DNA of 64,000 bases from Bacillota bacterium (GCA_023402395.1 JAEYGI010000040.1:1081115-1145114); one strand, 5' to 3'. Shown: positions 51,117 through 60,456, counted from the first letter of the stretch. A program made the numbers and translations. The notes: generated by a model not told the origin, from the letters alone.

Positions 51117-52874
51117 CTAGGCGCTTTCATCAGGAAAAGCGTCGACAGATTGGATTTGGTGGAGGTGACGATAAAAAGCATCCCGCTCCATCAATTCCTC
51201 ATGGAATCCCTCAACTCTTATTTCTCCGCTTTCCAGAATGACGATCCGATCCGCCAATCTTGCCGTGGATAATCGTTGAGTGATGATGATGGTCGTCCGA
51301 CCGTCCATCAAATGCTGCAGCGCTTGCTGGATGGCTTGTTCGGTTTCTAGATCCACGCTGGATGTGGAATCGTCCAAAATCAATATTCGGGGGTTCACCA
51401 ATATGGCCCGGGCAATGGCGACCCGCTGCCGCTGACCGCCGGAAAGTCCGACGCCACGTTCTCCCACCACTGTCTGATATCCGTCGGGCAAGGTCATTAT
51501 AAAATCATGAATTTGAGCGGCCCGGGCCGCCACCTCCACCTCTTTTTGTGTGGCATCCGGCCGACCGAATGCGATATTGTCCCGGATCGTGGCCGAGAAA
51601 AGAAAGGTTTCCTGAAGCACCAACCCAACCTGCCGCCGCCACCATCCCAGATTCAGTTCCCGGAGATCCATGTCGTCAACGGTTATTGAACCTTGTCGGG
51701 GGTCATAAAACCTGGGAATAAGATTGGTCAACGTGGTTTTTCCCGATCCGGTCAAACCGATAATCGCTACGGTCTCACCGGCGTTAACCGTAAGGTTGAT
51801 CCCCTGCAGCACCGCAGATTCGCCGTATCCGAAGCACACATTGTGAAATTCGATCCGACCCGCAATCTTCCCGGGAATCTTTCCCCCATCCACCGGCCCG
51901 CTGATGGTCTCCGGTTGGTTCAACAAGTTAAGCAAGCGTTTGACCGACCCTTGGGCCTGCCGTATTTGATTGGTATTGGGAGCCATCATCCACAATGGCC
52001 AGTTAAGGAGAGCCAAATAAGACATGAACGCAACAAAAGTCCCAAACGAAAGATCGCCATTGGCGACCCGGGCCCCGCCGTACCAGAGGATGATTGCAAC
52101 CCCCAAGGTACTGCACAACACCAGGAACGGATGAAGAATAGCCTGAAGTCTGGCCACTTTGAGATTTTTATCCCTCATTTGCTGATTTTCTCGGCGAAAC
52201 TTATCGGTTTCGGCCCCTTCCATGGCAAACGCTTTTACCACCCGGATACCGGTGATGTTCTCTTGAACCGTGGCATTCAATACTCCGGCTTGAACCTGGC
52301 GTTCATCCACCGCTCCTCGCATTCTGGAGCTGAACCGGAGAATCGTCACTACAACCAGCGGAGTCACGGCCAAACAAGCTAGAGCCAGTTTCCAGTCGGT
52401 GAGCAATAACAATACGGTGACGATTCCCAGATACATTCCGATCTGGGAGCGATGTTCAATCAAAAAGGCGTAAAAGTTACGAACCATCTCCAGATCCAGC
52501 GTTAGCCGGGACATCAGGTCACCGGTCCGAGCCGTATCATAAAAACTGAACGGAAGCCGTTGCAGTTTATCGTAAAGTTTACGGCGGAGATCGTTTACCA
52601 GCCGCGTCCCCACCGACCAATAACAGTAAATCATCATGAAAAGAAAAGCAGCCCGGATTAAAGCGATTAGGACCAGTAAGCCGCACCATTGAGCCAGTAA
52701 GGCCACTCCCCCCGGCTGAGCCGTTTGGGGCAGCACCTGATCAAAGATCCGCTGAATTCCTTGGGGGATCAGGTAAGTCATCAGGTTCATGATGATCATC
52801 AAGGCGAAGCCGGCCCAGAACATGCGCCGATAAGGCCGGAAATACGGATATAGAAGTTTAAAGAGTTGTAACAT
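51117..52874 (-). CDS. ABC exporter half-transporter, first subunit
   Basis: The 585-residue half-transporter has six spans and an ATPase domain with Walker A AIIGLTGSGKTTLTNLIPRF, signature GVGLSGGQRQRVAIARAILV, Walker B RILILDDSTSSVD and switch IITQRLSTARLAD. The Walker B catalytic Glu is Asp here (ILDDS), so this site may hydrolyse ATP poorly, as in the degenerate sites of heterodimeric exporters. I start at the ATG at 52874, preceded by GGGAAGG. It likely forms one complex with the product of the next gene. Confidence 0.93.
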   Translation of the reverse strand: MLQLFKLLYPYFRPYRRMFWAGFALMIIMNLMTYLIPQGIQRIFDQVLPQTAQPGGVALLAQWCGLLVLIALIRAAFLFMMIYCYWSVGTRLVNDLRRKLYDKLQRLPFSFYDTARTGDLMSRLTLDLEMVRNFYAFLIEHRSQIGMYLGIVTVLLLLTDWKLALACLAVTPLVVVTILRFSSRMRGAVDERQVQAGVLNATVQENITGIRVVKAFAMEGAETDKFRRENQQMRDKNLKVARLQAILHPFLVLCSTLGVAIILWYGGARVANGDLSFGTFVAFMSYLALLNWPLWMMAPNTNQIRQAQGSVKRLLNLLNQPETISGPVDGGKIPGKIAGRIEFHNVCFGYGESAVLQGINLTVNAGETVAIIGLTGSGKTTLTNLIPRFYDPRQGSITVDDMDLRELNLGWWRRQVGLVLQETFLFSATIRDNIAFGRPDATQKEVEVAARAAQIHDFIMTLPDGYQTVVGERGVGLSGGQRQRVAIARAILVNPRILILDDSTSSVDLETEQAIQQALQHLMDGRTTIIITQRLSTARLADRIVILESGEIRVEGFHEELMERDAFYRHLHQIQSVDAFPDESA

Positions 52875-53029
52875 TGAAAAGTACCTTCCCAACTACGGCT
52901 CTTTTTTCCGGGCTATAAGAGTTCTTTATTATATCGGCTGTTCCTGCGGGGACATTCATGTCATAATCTTACTATTTTGTTAACACGCAACTGTTCTCGC
53001 GCGGACGTAAAGCCGGCGTACAACGTTAA

Positions 53030-53052
53030 AAGTCCGGGATTAACCCGGACTT
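53030..53052 (-). terminator. Likely terminator of the M48 protease gene
   Basis: A perfect 9-bp stem AAGTCCGGG / CCCGGACTT with a 5-base loop, followed on the minus strand by TTAACG (short T-run). Confidence 0.65.
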
Positions 53053-53084
53053 GGTATCAAAGGTCCTCAATAGCGCAAATTCGG

Positions 53085-54194
53085 TTATGGTTGGCTCATC
53101 GTCCGCAGACGTTTGATTCTGGTTTCCAGATCAGGATGGCCAACCAGCCACCGAAGCACGGTTCCAAAACCGGATTCTACGGTATTGACTCCGAAAACGC
53201 GGGTCAGGGCCGTCGCCATTTGGGCGGGGCCACCGAGAATCCGGGCAGCATAACGGTCGGCGTCAAACTCCTGTGCCCTCGATACGGCCTTGAAAAGTAA
53301 AAAGCCAACCAGCCCGGAGACGGCTAACACCGACCAGTGCAGTTCCGGATAATCCTCGATCAATGTCGAAAAGGCCATTACCAGTATCCCAAGGACTGCC
53401 ACCCGAATCAATAAATGATACCGTTTAAAATGAGCGCATTCGTGACCGATGATCATCCGGAGATCCTCCGGAGACGCGATCTCCAACAATGTATCGGTGA
53501 GAAAGATACTTTTAATGAAAAGTCCGGTGGCAAAGGCATTGGCCACCCGCTCCAAGTGCCAGACCTGGACCGAACGGACCTTGATTCCAAATTCCCCGGC
53601 CACCTCGGTGACAAGTTGCCGAAGCCGGGTACCTGCCGCAGACATTTTCAGGCGGCGAAACAATAGAACTCCGCTTTGCAGCAGAAGCATTCCTCCGAGA
53701 ATCAGCGCCTCGATCACCCATTGCCGGCGCGGAGAAAGATTTCCCGGGATCAGCGGCAAATATATAGAATCCAGCCGGAGAAAGATCAGAATATTCAAGG
53801 TGAACAGCCAAAAATAACTATATTGCATCAGATACGATCCATAATTGGAACGCAAGCAATTAATGATCCGGTCGTTCTGAAACGAAAGCCATAAATAATA
53901 AAGCAAAAAAACGATGATTAGACTCAGATTGATTAAATCGTCCAAGAGCATGGCGGGTAAAATACCAAGCCGGTATTGGAGCCATACCCAGATTGGCTGT
54001 TTCAGCGCAAGGGCCGCATAACCGATAAGCAGTAAGAAATTGATCGTGCGGAATAGGAAGAGGAACCGGAAACGTTTCCCGGAAAAATCGGCCGTACCGG
54101 GCTGTGGCGCTTTCCATTGGATCAGCCATAAAAGGACCGCCGCTCCCATCATGTACCCGATTCGCAGCCAGACTAATTTCCGGATATAGTCCAT
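53085..54194 (-). CDS. M48-family membrane metalloprotease
   Basis: The 369-residue protein has several N-terminal membrane spans, then the zinc motif HECAHFKRYH (Glu catalytic) at about residue 250, further spans, and the third-ligand region AQEFDADRYAARIL. It resembles HtpX/CAAX-type M48 proteases that cut membrane proteins. It ends the run after folD (135-base gap), and its ribosome site is weak (GGTGG). Confidence 0.85.
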   Translation of the reverse strand: MDYIRKLVWLRIGYMMGAAVLLWLIQWKAPQPGTADFSGKRFRFLFLFRTINFLLLIGYAALALKQPIWVWLQYRLGILPAMLLDDLINLSLIIVFLLYYLWLSFQNDRIINCLRSNYGSYLMQYSYFWLFTLNILIFLRLDSIYLPLIPGNLSPRRQWVIEALILGGMLLLQSGVLLFRRLKMSAAGTRLRQLVTEVAGEFGIKVRSVQVWHLERVANAFATGLFIKSIFLTDTLLEIASPEDLRMIIGHECAHFKRYHLLIRVAVLGILVMAFSTLIEDYPELHWSVLAVSGLVGFLLFKAVSRAQEFDADRYAARILGGPAQMATALTRVFGVNTVESGFGTVLRWLVGHPDLETRIKRLRTMSQP

Positions 54195-54329
54195 CAGTCC
54201 ACCACCATCTGGAACCTAATTTGTCAATCCTGTTGTTAAGTATATTGGGAAGCCCGGCGAAAATAACTATTCTCTCGTAGCTGAGATGAAAACGTCTTTG
54301 ATGGGAGTGAGATAGAACCGTCCTTCTTC

Positions 54330-55175
54330 TTATAAACGAGACGCGCTCTCCACCGTGTTTTTCATCAGCATAGCGATGGTCATCGGCCCTACTCCGCCCG
54401 GAACCGGAGTGATCCACCCCGCCACTTCTGCGGCGGATTCGAAATGAACATCGCCGGCCAGTTTACCGTCGGCTTTACGGTTGACGCCGACATCAATTAC
54501 CACCGCGCCCGGTTTAATCATCGCTCCGGTGATCAATTCGGTTTTCCCTACGGCAGCGACCAAAATATCGGCTCTCCGGCAGACTTCGGCAAGGTCCGGA
54601 GTACGAGAATGGCAAACCGTAACCGTGCCATGCTCCCGAAGCAAGAGAACGGCCTGGGGCTTGCCGACAATGTTACTCCGGCCGACCACGACGCATTCCT
54701 TGCCGCAAACTGAGATACCGGTCTCTTTGATTAGATCCATGACTCCGGCTGGAGTACAGGGCAAACTGGAAGGCAGGCCGATCATCATCCTGCCGACATT
54801 GATCGGGTGAAAGCCATCCACATCCTTGGCCGGCAAAATGGTTTCGATCACCGTTTGCTCGTCCAGGTGCCCGGGTAAGGGCAATTGAACGAGGATCCCA
54901 TGGATTTTCGGATTTCGGTTTAGAGATTGCACCAATTGCAGTAATTCGTTCTGAGTTGTCGTCGCCGGCAACGTATGCTCGTCGGAGTATATACCCAACT
55001 CAGCGCATGCTTTTTTCTTCATGTTCACATAAACCCGTGAGGCTGGATTGTCGCCGACGAGCACTACCGCGAGTCCCGGCTGTCTGCCGCCGGAAGTCAA
55101 TTCGTCCACGGTTTGCTTCAATCCGGCTTTGATTCGGGTCGCTACCGCTTTTCCATCAATAATTTGAGCCGACAT
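54330..55175 (-). CDS. folD: Bifunctional methylene-THF dehydrogenase/cyclohydrolase FolD
   Basis: The 281-residue enzyme interconverts methylene-, methenyl- and formyl-tetrahydrofolate with NAD(P). It shows LAVVLVGDNPASRVYVNMKK (substrate Lys), GILVQLPLPGHLD, KDVDGFHPINVGRM, PCTPAGVMDLIKE and VVVGRSNIVGKPQAVLLL, then the C-terminal PVPGGVGPMTIAMLMKNT. I start at the ATG at 55175; a GTG at 55187 overlaps the GGAG. It lies 14 bases after the corrinoid methyltransferase gene. Confidence 0.96.
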   Translation of the reverse strand: MSAQIIDGKAVATRIKAGLKQTVDELTSGGRQPGLAVVLVGDNPASRVYVNMKKKACAELGIYSDEHTLPATTTQNELLQLVQSLNRNPKIHGILVQLPLPGHLDEQTVIETILPAKDVDGFHPINVGRMMIGLPSSLPCTPAGVMDLIKETGISVCGKECVVVGRSNIVGKPQAVLLLREHGTVTVCHSRTPDLAEVCRRADILVAAVGKTELITGAMIKPGAVVIDVGVNRKADGKLAGDVHFESAAEVAGWITPVPGGVGPMTIAMLMKNTVESASRL

Positions 55176-55189
55176 GGTTGACTTCACTC

Positions 55190-55990
55190 CTAGACGTCCA
55201 GCTTTTCTTCACGAAAAGCGGTGATATAATTCATGGCATAATCATCTTTCTCTAATAGCAGCTCGGTGGCGTACACCAGCGACATCAGCCGTTTGTCCAA
55301 TGGATCGAGAATGGCCGAATCGAGACCGGCGGCCATGGCCATCACCAGAAAGGTATGGTTAATAATCTTCCGGGCCGGCAGGCCGAAGGAAATGTTGGAA
55401 AGTCCGCAAACGGTATGGATTCCGGAGAATTCCTGGTGGATCCGTTGAATGGTCTCAAAGACCACCCGGCCGTAGTGAACCCCGGTACTCACCGGCCGGA
55501 CCAGGGGATCAAGGTAAATATCTTCGATTGGAATCCCGACTCCGGTCAATCGTTCCACCAGTCCGGCGGCGATTGCAAACCGCTCCTCCGCCGTCTCGGG
55601 CATTCCATCGTCATTCATGGCCAAAGCGATGATTCCGGTCCGATGGTCCCGGACCAGCGGCAGAATCGCTTCCAGCCGTTCCTTCTCGGCGGTGATGGAA
55701 TTAACAATCGGCTTGCCACGGTGCGCCGCTAACGCCCGCTCTAATGCTCGAGGGTTGGGACTATCCAGTGAACAAGGAGCGCCATCGGTGGCTTCCTGGA
55801 CGGTTCGAACTAGCCACTCCAGAAAGTCCGGCTCCTCGTCAACCATGGTTCCACAATTGACGTCAATGAATGCGGCTCCGGCTTCCAATTGACGCCGGGC
55901 TTCCGTTCTGATAAACGCTTCATCGCGGGACGCCACCGCCGGAGCAATCGCTTTCCGGCTGGTATTGATCCGCTCTCCGATAATGATCAC
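55190..55990 (-). CDS. Methyltetrahydrofolate:corrinoid methyltransferase (AcsE/MtgA type)
   Basis: The 266-residue pterin-binding TIM barrel reads IIIGERINTSRKAIAPAV, AAFIDVNCGTM, SLDSPNPRALERAL, PIVNSITAEKERLEAILPLV, IIALAMNDDGMPETAEERFA, DPLVRPVSTG and TVCGLSNISFGLPARKIINH. These match MeTr of the Wood-Ljungdahl pathway and MtgA of methylamine or betaine demethylation. It moves a methyl between tetrahydrofolate and a corrinoid protein. No corrinoid protein gene is in view. It lies between folD (14-base gap) and the DUF1638 gene (53-base gap). Confidence 0.92.
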   Translation of the reverse strand: MIIIGERINTSRKAIAPAVASRDEAFIRTEARRQLEAGAAFIDVNCGTMVDEEPDFLEWLVRTVQEATDGAPCSLDSPNPRALERALAAHRGKPIVNSITAEKERLEAILPLVRDHRTGIIALAMNDDGMPETAEERFAIAAGLVERLTGVGIPIEDIYLDPLVRPVSTGVHYGRVVFETIQRIHQEFSGIHTVCGLSNISFGLPARKIINHTFLVMAMAAGLDSAILDPLDKRLMSLVYATELLLEKDDYAMNYITAFREEKLDV

Positions 55991-56043
55991 GCCAATTCCT
56001 CCTCCAAACTGTACGCCCTTCGGTAATTCCGATAGAATATTTA

Positions 56044-56811
56044 TTATATATTAACCCCGGTCGCTTTTGAAGTGATAATTTGATCATCAAAGCTCGGAAT
56101 AATTTCATGGCCGGGTTGAACCACCAAAAACCGCTGGGGTAACCAGTTCCCGCTGAATAGCTCGTGCAATAAATCAAGGCTGCCGGAATATTCGCGAAGA
56201 GCCCAGCCGAGTCTGCCGGCGCAGTTTTGAGTGAGTTCCCGGTAATATTGATCATGGGTCGACCCGAACGTGATCAGTGACGCCGATTGATATTGCTTTT
56301 CCCATTTCTGGGCTTGCTCCATCAGAAACTGAAGATTCTCAGAGCCATAAGCCTTCGAATATTTTTCCACCAACATACGGTCCCGTTCCGGGCCCGGCGG
56401 CAGCATCCGCTCGATCCAGCCCGAGCTGAACCAATAACTGGCCGGGTCCTGATCAAAAAGCTCCCGGTATTTCTCTTTGGAGCCAAGCAGCAAAGTAAGG
56501 CAGTCATGGGCGCGGGGAATGACCAACGGGACCCGGGTTGAACGCAAACCGGCCACGGCTTTATTGCATAACCCGAAACCGAGGAGAACCGCTTGATATA
56601 CTTCAGGAGTATGCGGAGAACGTTCCAAGGAAACATTAATCGCTTCAATCCGGTCAATTTCGTCTTGAAGAATCTGATGCAAGCGGGTGGGTTGCTCATG
56701 AAGCCCCGATGGCAGCATTCGCAGATCCAATTTGGACTCCGTTTTGGATACGGCTTGATATACCTCGCGGGCTAAAACACCGCAGCCAAGATAGCAATAA
56801 TAATTCACCAC
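56044..56811 (-). CDS. DUF1638 family protein
   Basis: The 255-residue protein has the DUF1638 pattern: YYCYLGCGVLAREVYQAV at the start, VLLGFGLCNKAVAGLRS, VPLVIPRAHDCLTLLLGSKE and ASYWFSSGWIERMLPPGPER. The Cys/His/Asp residues (GLCN, RAHDC) could bind a metal or cofactor. The family often lies beside corrinoid methyltransferases, as here with the next gene, which hints at a shared pathway; the molecular role is unknown. It starts 9 bases after the EndoQ-UvrD fusion. Confidence 0.82.
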   Translation of the reverse strand: MVNYYCYLGCGVLAREVYQAVSKTESKLDLRMLPSGLHEQPTRLHQILQDEIDRIEAINVSLERSPHTPEVYQAVLLGFGLCNKAVAGLRSTRVPLVIPRAHDCLTLLLGSKEKYRELFDQDPASYWFSSGWIERMLPPGPERDRMLVEKYSKAYGSENLQFLMEQAQKWEKQYQSASLITFGSTHDQYYRELTQNCAGRLGWALREYSGSLDLLHELFSGNWLPQRFLVVQPGHEIIPSFDDQIITSKATGVNI

Positions 56812-56820
56812 TGACTCCTG

Positions 56821-59800
56821 TCATTCTTTCGAAGGGAATAATTCCAATTGGTCAATGCGGGTTCGCTCCGCCCATTCCTTTTTGAGAAGATACATGGGGG
56901 GAATCCGATTAATAAAGCGGGACGGTTCCACCTCAACCCGCTCGCCGGAACGGGAACGATGGGTACTGTTCACCAGATACAGTTGTTGACGGGCCCGGGT
57001 GATGCCCACGTAAAAGAGGCGTTGTTCCTCGGCCAAAGTTGCTTCGTCCCATTTTTCCCCCAACGGTAGCAGTCCTTCTTCCGCTCCAGCCAGGAATACC
57101 ACGGGGAACTCCAGCCCCTTCGACGCATGGATGGTCGCCAGGGTGATCGCTTCCGTCCCGGTGGAATTGCGCCCTCTCCGGCTGATGTCGGCTTCCGTCG
57201 CTAACGGCAGGAACCGGATCATGGATTCCAGGTCCGGATACTCCTCACTGATGCGCAGCAGATGACTCAGTTCCTCATCCTGACTCAAGTTCATTCGCTC
57301 CATCCAGTCCTGGACCAGTTCGGGACCGGAACGATCAAGCTTTTGCCGGTAATCAGCGGTGGCATTGACAAAGCACTCCAGTTTGGCCGCGATCCGGTCC
57401 TCCCAGCCAGCTTGGGCTAAGATTGTTAAAAGATCCGTGGATATGGCCTCGGCGACGGTCGCGGAATGAACGCCATTCATCACTCGGGCGAGTTCCCCGG
57501 CGCTCAATTCCCAACGCGGATAACGCAACGCGCTCCGGAGCAGGTATGGGTCGCCCGGTTCAAGGAGCATCCGGAAGAACGCCATAAATTCCTTGACCAC
57601 TGCGGCGTCAAACGTCCCGGTCTGCCCGGCCACCCGGTAAGGGAGTCCCTCGGCGGCCAACGCCCGTTCAAAACTATCGGCCTGCCTTCCGGTGCGAAAC
57701 AGAATCGCGAAATCACTCAATCCGAAATTGCCCGTTTCCGAAGCATACCCTCTCCGGCGGGCCTGGCCGTGGGCGGACAGCATCGTCGAACCGCCCAATT
57801 GGCTGATAATTTCGGCAGTCACCGCCCTGGCCGCGCTTTTTTCGGAGGCAGCCTGCAAGTGAATGATTTTCCCGGCAGGATCGAGCGCGGCCGCCCGTTG
57901 CTGAAACTCCGGGTCAACCAGTTGATTGGCTGCGGCGACCAGCACTGAGGTCGAACGGTAATTGCAGGTTAAGCGCTGATAGTCCGTTCCGCCCGCTTCG
58001 GTGCGGAGCAATTCAAAAAAGCGAGGATCAGCGCCGCGAAATCCGTAAATCGCCTGGTTCGGATCGCCGATGGCGGTAATCTTCTCCGAACTCCGGCTCC
58101 AGTGTTGAAGCAACCGATATTGAGTCTCGTTAAGATCTTGAAATTCATCAATCAGCAGACAGCGAAACCGGGTTATCATGGGCTGCAGCCATTCGGGGTT
58201 TTCATCCCAGAGTTCAATCGTCTTCAGCAGGATGTCATCGAAATCAACCCGCCGATACTGCGCCAATTGTGCCTGATATCCCTCATAAATCTCTTTCCAG
58301 CGATCCGGGAGCCGGCTTTGGGGATCCCATTGGTACTGGTTTTTAATCCGGCAGATAATTAACGAAGCCTCCCGGCTGGATATGGGAACACGGGCCTGAC
58401 GCAGCAGATCCTCAAGAATCTCTCTAGCTTCCGATTCATCCAGCAATTTGAAGGGAAGGGGCTGGGGGCTTTCGTTCAAAATCTTCCATCCGATGCCGTG
58501 AAAGGTCCCAATCTGTAAACGGCTGACCGGGATCCCGGCGGGAAGCATGCGCTTGATCCGGTTCCGCAGCTCTTCCGCAGCTTTATTGGTAAAAGTCACG
58601 GCCGTGATCTCTTCCGGAGTGACTCCCGATGCGAGGAAGTATCCGATCCGTTCCACCAGGGTCCGGGTCTTTCCCGCGCCAGGGCCGGCCACAATCAACG
58701 TATGGCGTTCTTCGGAGCGGATCGCGGCGGTCTGCTCCTCGCTCAATGCGGCAGGCGATTGAATCTCTCCCGGTACATCCGCTTTTGGAGCCGAAGCGGC
58801 CGGTTTTGATTTTACCAAAGCGCCGCTCTTTTTCTTGAGCGCGATTAGTTCGGCTTCAAATAGCGCGGCTTGGCCGCGCAGCGCCTGCCGGTCGTCTTCA
58901 CGGAGCACATTAATGACGCCATACTCGCCGTCATAGCCCGGCCGGATCTCCACTTCACGCTGACGGAGCCGTCGAATTCCCTCGGCGATTAACGGGCCGC
59001 CGACTCGGGCAATCTCCGGAATGGGGGTTTCCCGCAGCACCGTCAGTTCCGGCCCGAATTGCTTCAAGAGCTCAAAATAGAATTGTTCCGTCTTGCGGGA
59101 GGCGGAGCCGACGCCGAGGGCCGACCCGATAATCTCGCGCAGCGGAATTAAGCTAAGAAACGGTTTTCCGGCGGGAAGCTGAAACCCTTCCGGCCGGTCC
59201 GCCAGTTGGTACACCCGGTTTAAAACCCCGACCGTTACCTTGCGGCCGCAGCGTGGACAAATCCCGTGGTTAACAAGGGTTTCTTCGGGTTTCCAACATA
59301 ATTCGCAATTGCGGTGCCCGTCGTAGTGATATTTCCCCTCTTCCGGAAAGAATTCGAGCGTTCCTAGAAAGGTTCCCGACTCTGGTGCTTCCAAGGCGCG
59401 CTTCAGTCCGGGATAGGAAAAGTCGGCGCTGAACAGATTCGCTTCCCTGGCCAGATTTTGCGGATTATGAGCATCCGAATTGGAGACCAGCCGGAACCGG
59501 TCCAACGCCGACCAGCGCCAATTCATCGCCGGATCCGAGGAGAGTCCGGTTTCCAGCGCGGTGATGGCACCGGTTAGATCACCGAAACAATCTTCAATGG
59601 CATCAAATCCGGAATTGGAGCCAAATACCGAAAAATGGGGGGTCCAGATATGAGCCGGAATAAAAGTCGCCTCCGGACAGCATTCCAGCGTCAATTGGAG
59701 CAGCCGGTAGCTATCGAGGCCAAGAATGGGTCGGCCGTCGGAACGGATGTTCATCCCCAACGCCTCCAATTTGGCGCTGAGCCGATCGGCGGCCTCCAGA

Positions 59801-60132
59801 GAGGGGAAGACCAAGAGATGATGAACCTTTCGAACCCGACCGTCTTTTTTATAAATGGTGCTCAATTCACCGGTAACCACAAACCTGATTTGGGGCTGGC
59901 CGGGAATCTCGGACGGCGGAGCTTCTTTAAGCCGGTAAAAGCCGGTTTCAGCCGGTTCCAGTTGGTCTCGCAACTCCTGGCGCCAGCCAGGGTGGGTGAA
60001 GTCGCCGGTACCGACGAGGGATACCCCTTTCAACCCGGCCCAACGGTGAAGATTGGCCGGATTGCATTCTTTGCTGGTGGCCATCGAAAAATGAGAATGA
60101 ATATGTAAATCAGCGATCCAGGCCAAAGGCAA
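56821..60132 (-). CDS. Fusion of EndoQ-like PHP nuclease and UvrD-type helicase
   Basis: The 1103-residue protein joins two machines. The N-terminal third (about 1-390) matches the endonuclease Q family: WIADLHIHSHFSMATSKECN, GTGDFTHPGW, FVVTGELSTIY, VHHLLVFPSLEA, PAHIWTPHFSVFGSNSGF, SNSDAHNPQN and a zinc ribbon (CELCWKPEE ... GICPRCGRK). All expected PHP metal residues are visible. From about 460 on comes a UvrD/PcrA helicase: IVAGPGAGKTRTLVERI, AVTFTNKAAEEL, CLLIDEFQDLNETQYRLL, AIGDPNQAIYGFRGADPR, ATIHASKGLEFPVVFLAG and YVGITRARQQLYL. EndoQ cuts 5' of deaminated or abasic bases; UvrD unwinds 3'-5'. By inference this is a one-piece nick-and-unwind repair enzyme. It heads the operon with DUF1638, the methyltransferase and folD. 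Confidence 0.92.
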   Translation of the reverse strand: MPLAWIADLHIHSHFSMATSKECNPANLHRWAGLKGVSLVGTGDFTHPGWRQELRDQLEPAETGFYRLKEAPPSEIPGQPQIRFVVTGELSTIYKKDGRVRKVHHLLVFPSLEAADRLSAKLEALGMNIRSDGRPILGLDSYRLLQLTLECCPEATFIPAHIWTPHFSVFGSNSGFDAIEDCFGDLTGAITALETGLSSDPAMNWRWSALDRFRLVSNSDAHNPQNLAREANLFSADFSYPGLKRALEAPESGTFLGTLEFFPEEGKYHYDGHRNCELCWKPEETLVNHGICPRCGRKVTVGVLNRVYQLADRPEGFQLPAGKPFLSLIPLREIIGSALGVGSASRKTEQFYFELLKQFGPELTVLRETPIPEIARVGGPLIAEGIRRLRQREVEIRPGYDGEYGVINVLREDDRQALRGQAALFEAELIALKKKSGALVKSKPAASAPKADVPGEIQSPAALSEEQTAAIRSEERHTLIVAGPGAGKTRTLVERIGYFLASGVTPEEITAVTFTNKAAEELRNRIKRMLPAGIPVSRLQIGTFHGIGWKILNESPQPLPFKLLDESEAREILEDLLRQARVPISSREASLIICRIKNQYQWDPQSRLPDRWKEIYEGYQAQLAQYRRVDFDDILLKTIELWDENPEWLQPMITRFRCLLIDEFQDLNETQYRLLQHWSRSSEKITAIGDPNQAIYGFRGADPRFFELLRTEAGGTDYQRLTCNYRSTSVLVAAANQLVDPEFQQRAAALDPAGKIIHLQAASEKSAARAVTAEIISQLGGSTMLSAHGQARRRGYASETGNFGLSDFAILFRTGRQADSFERALAAEGLPYRVAGQTGTFDAAVVKEFMAFFRMLLEPGDPYLLRSALRYPRWELSAGELARVMNGVHSATVAEAISTDLLTILAQAGWEDRIAAKLECFVNATADYRQKLDRSGPELVQDWMERMNLSQDEELSHLLRISEEYPDLESMIRFLPLATEADISRRGRNSTGTEAITLATIHASKGLEFPVVFLAGAEEGLLPLGEKWDEATLAEEQRLFYVGITRARQQLYLVNSTHRSRSGERVEVEPSRFINRIPPMYLLKKEWAERTRIDQLELFPSKE

Positions 60133-60215
60133 TCACTCCAAAATAAATTCCTTATGAATGATTTTCCACATCAAACGAAGTTCCCCTGCTTCAAAACCAA
60201 AAAACCGAAAGCAAG

Positions 60216-60277
60216 AAATCCACGACAAGTTGTCAAAACTCCACATTTAACAACAAAAACGAAAGCATTCTAAAGCA
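60216..60277 (+). repeat. Dispersed intergenic repeat, copy 2 (partner at 13774)
   Basis: Begins AAATCCACGACAAGTTGTCA and matches 13774 over about 42 bases, then runs into CGAAAGCATTC words that lead into the tandem array starting at 60278. GACAAGTTGTC in it is a small palindrome. Confidence 0.7.
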
Positions 60278-60420
60278 AACGAAAGTGTTTTGTTACCTAA
60301 TCAAAAGTATTCGAAACCAAACGAAAGCATTTTGTTGTCAAATCGAAAGTATTCGAAAGAGAACGAAAATGTTTTGTTGCCGAATCGAAAGTATCCGAAA
60401 GCAAACGAAAGAATTCGTTC
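60278..60420 (+). repeat. 42-bp tandem repeat array, about 3.4 copies
   Basis: Three full 42-base units start at 60278, 60320 and 60362, each beginning AACGAAA and containing TTTTGTT and AAAGTAT, followed by a partial unit at 60404-60420. Units differ by a few substitutions, with no length change. It lies between the tRNA-Asn terminator and the EndoQ-UvrD gene. No gene or unique spacers are present. Confidence 0.85.
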
Positions 60421-60456
60421 AAAAAATTTGAATTCCGGAATTTAAAAATGTAGATA

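Noticed and set aside
60278..60420. CRISPR array
   Set aside because: The 42-bp units are contiguous, with no unique spacers, and no cas gene is nearby.
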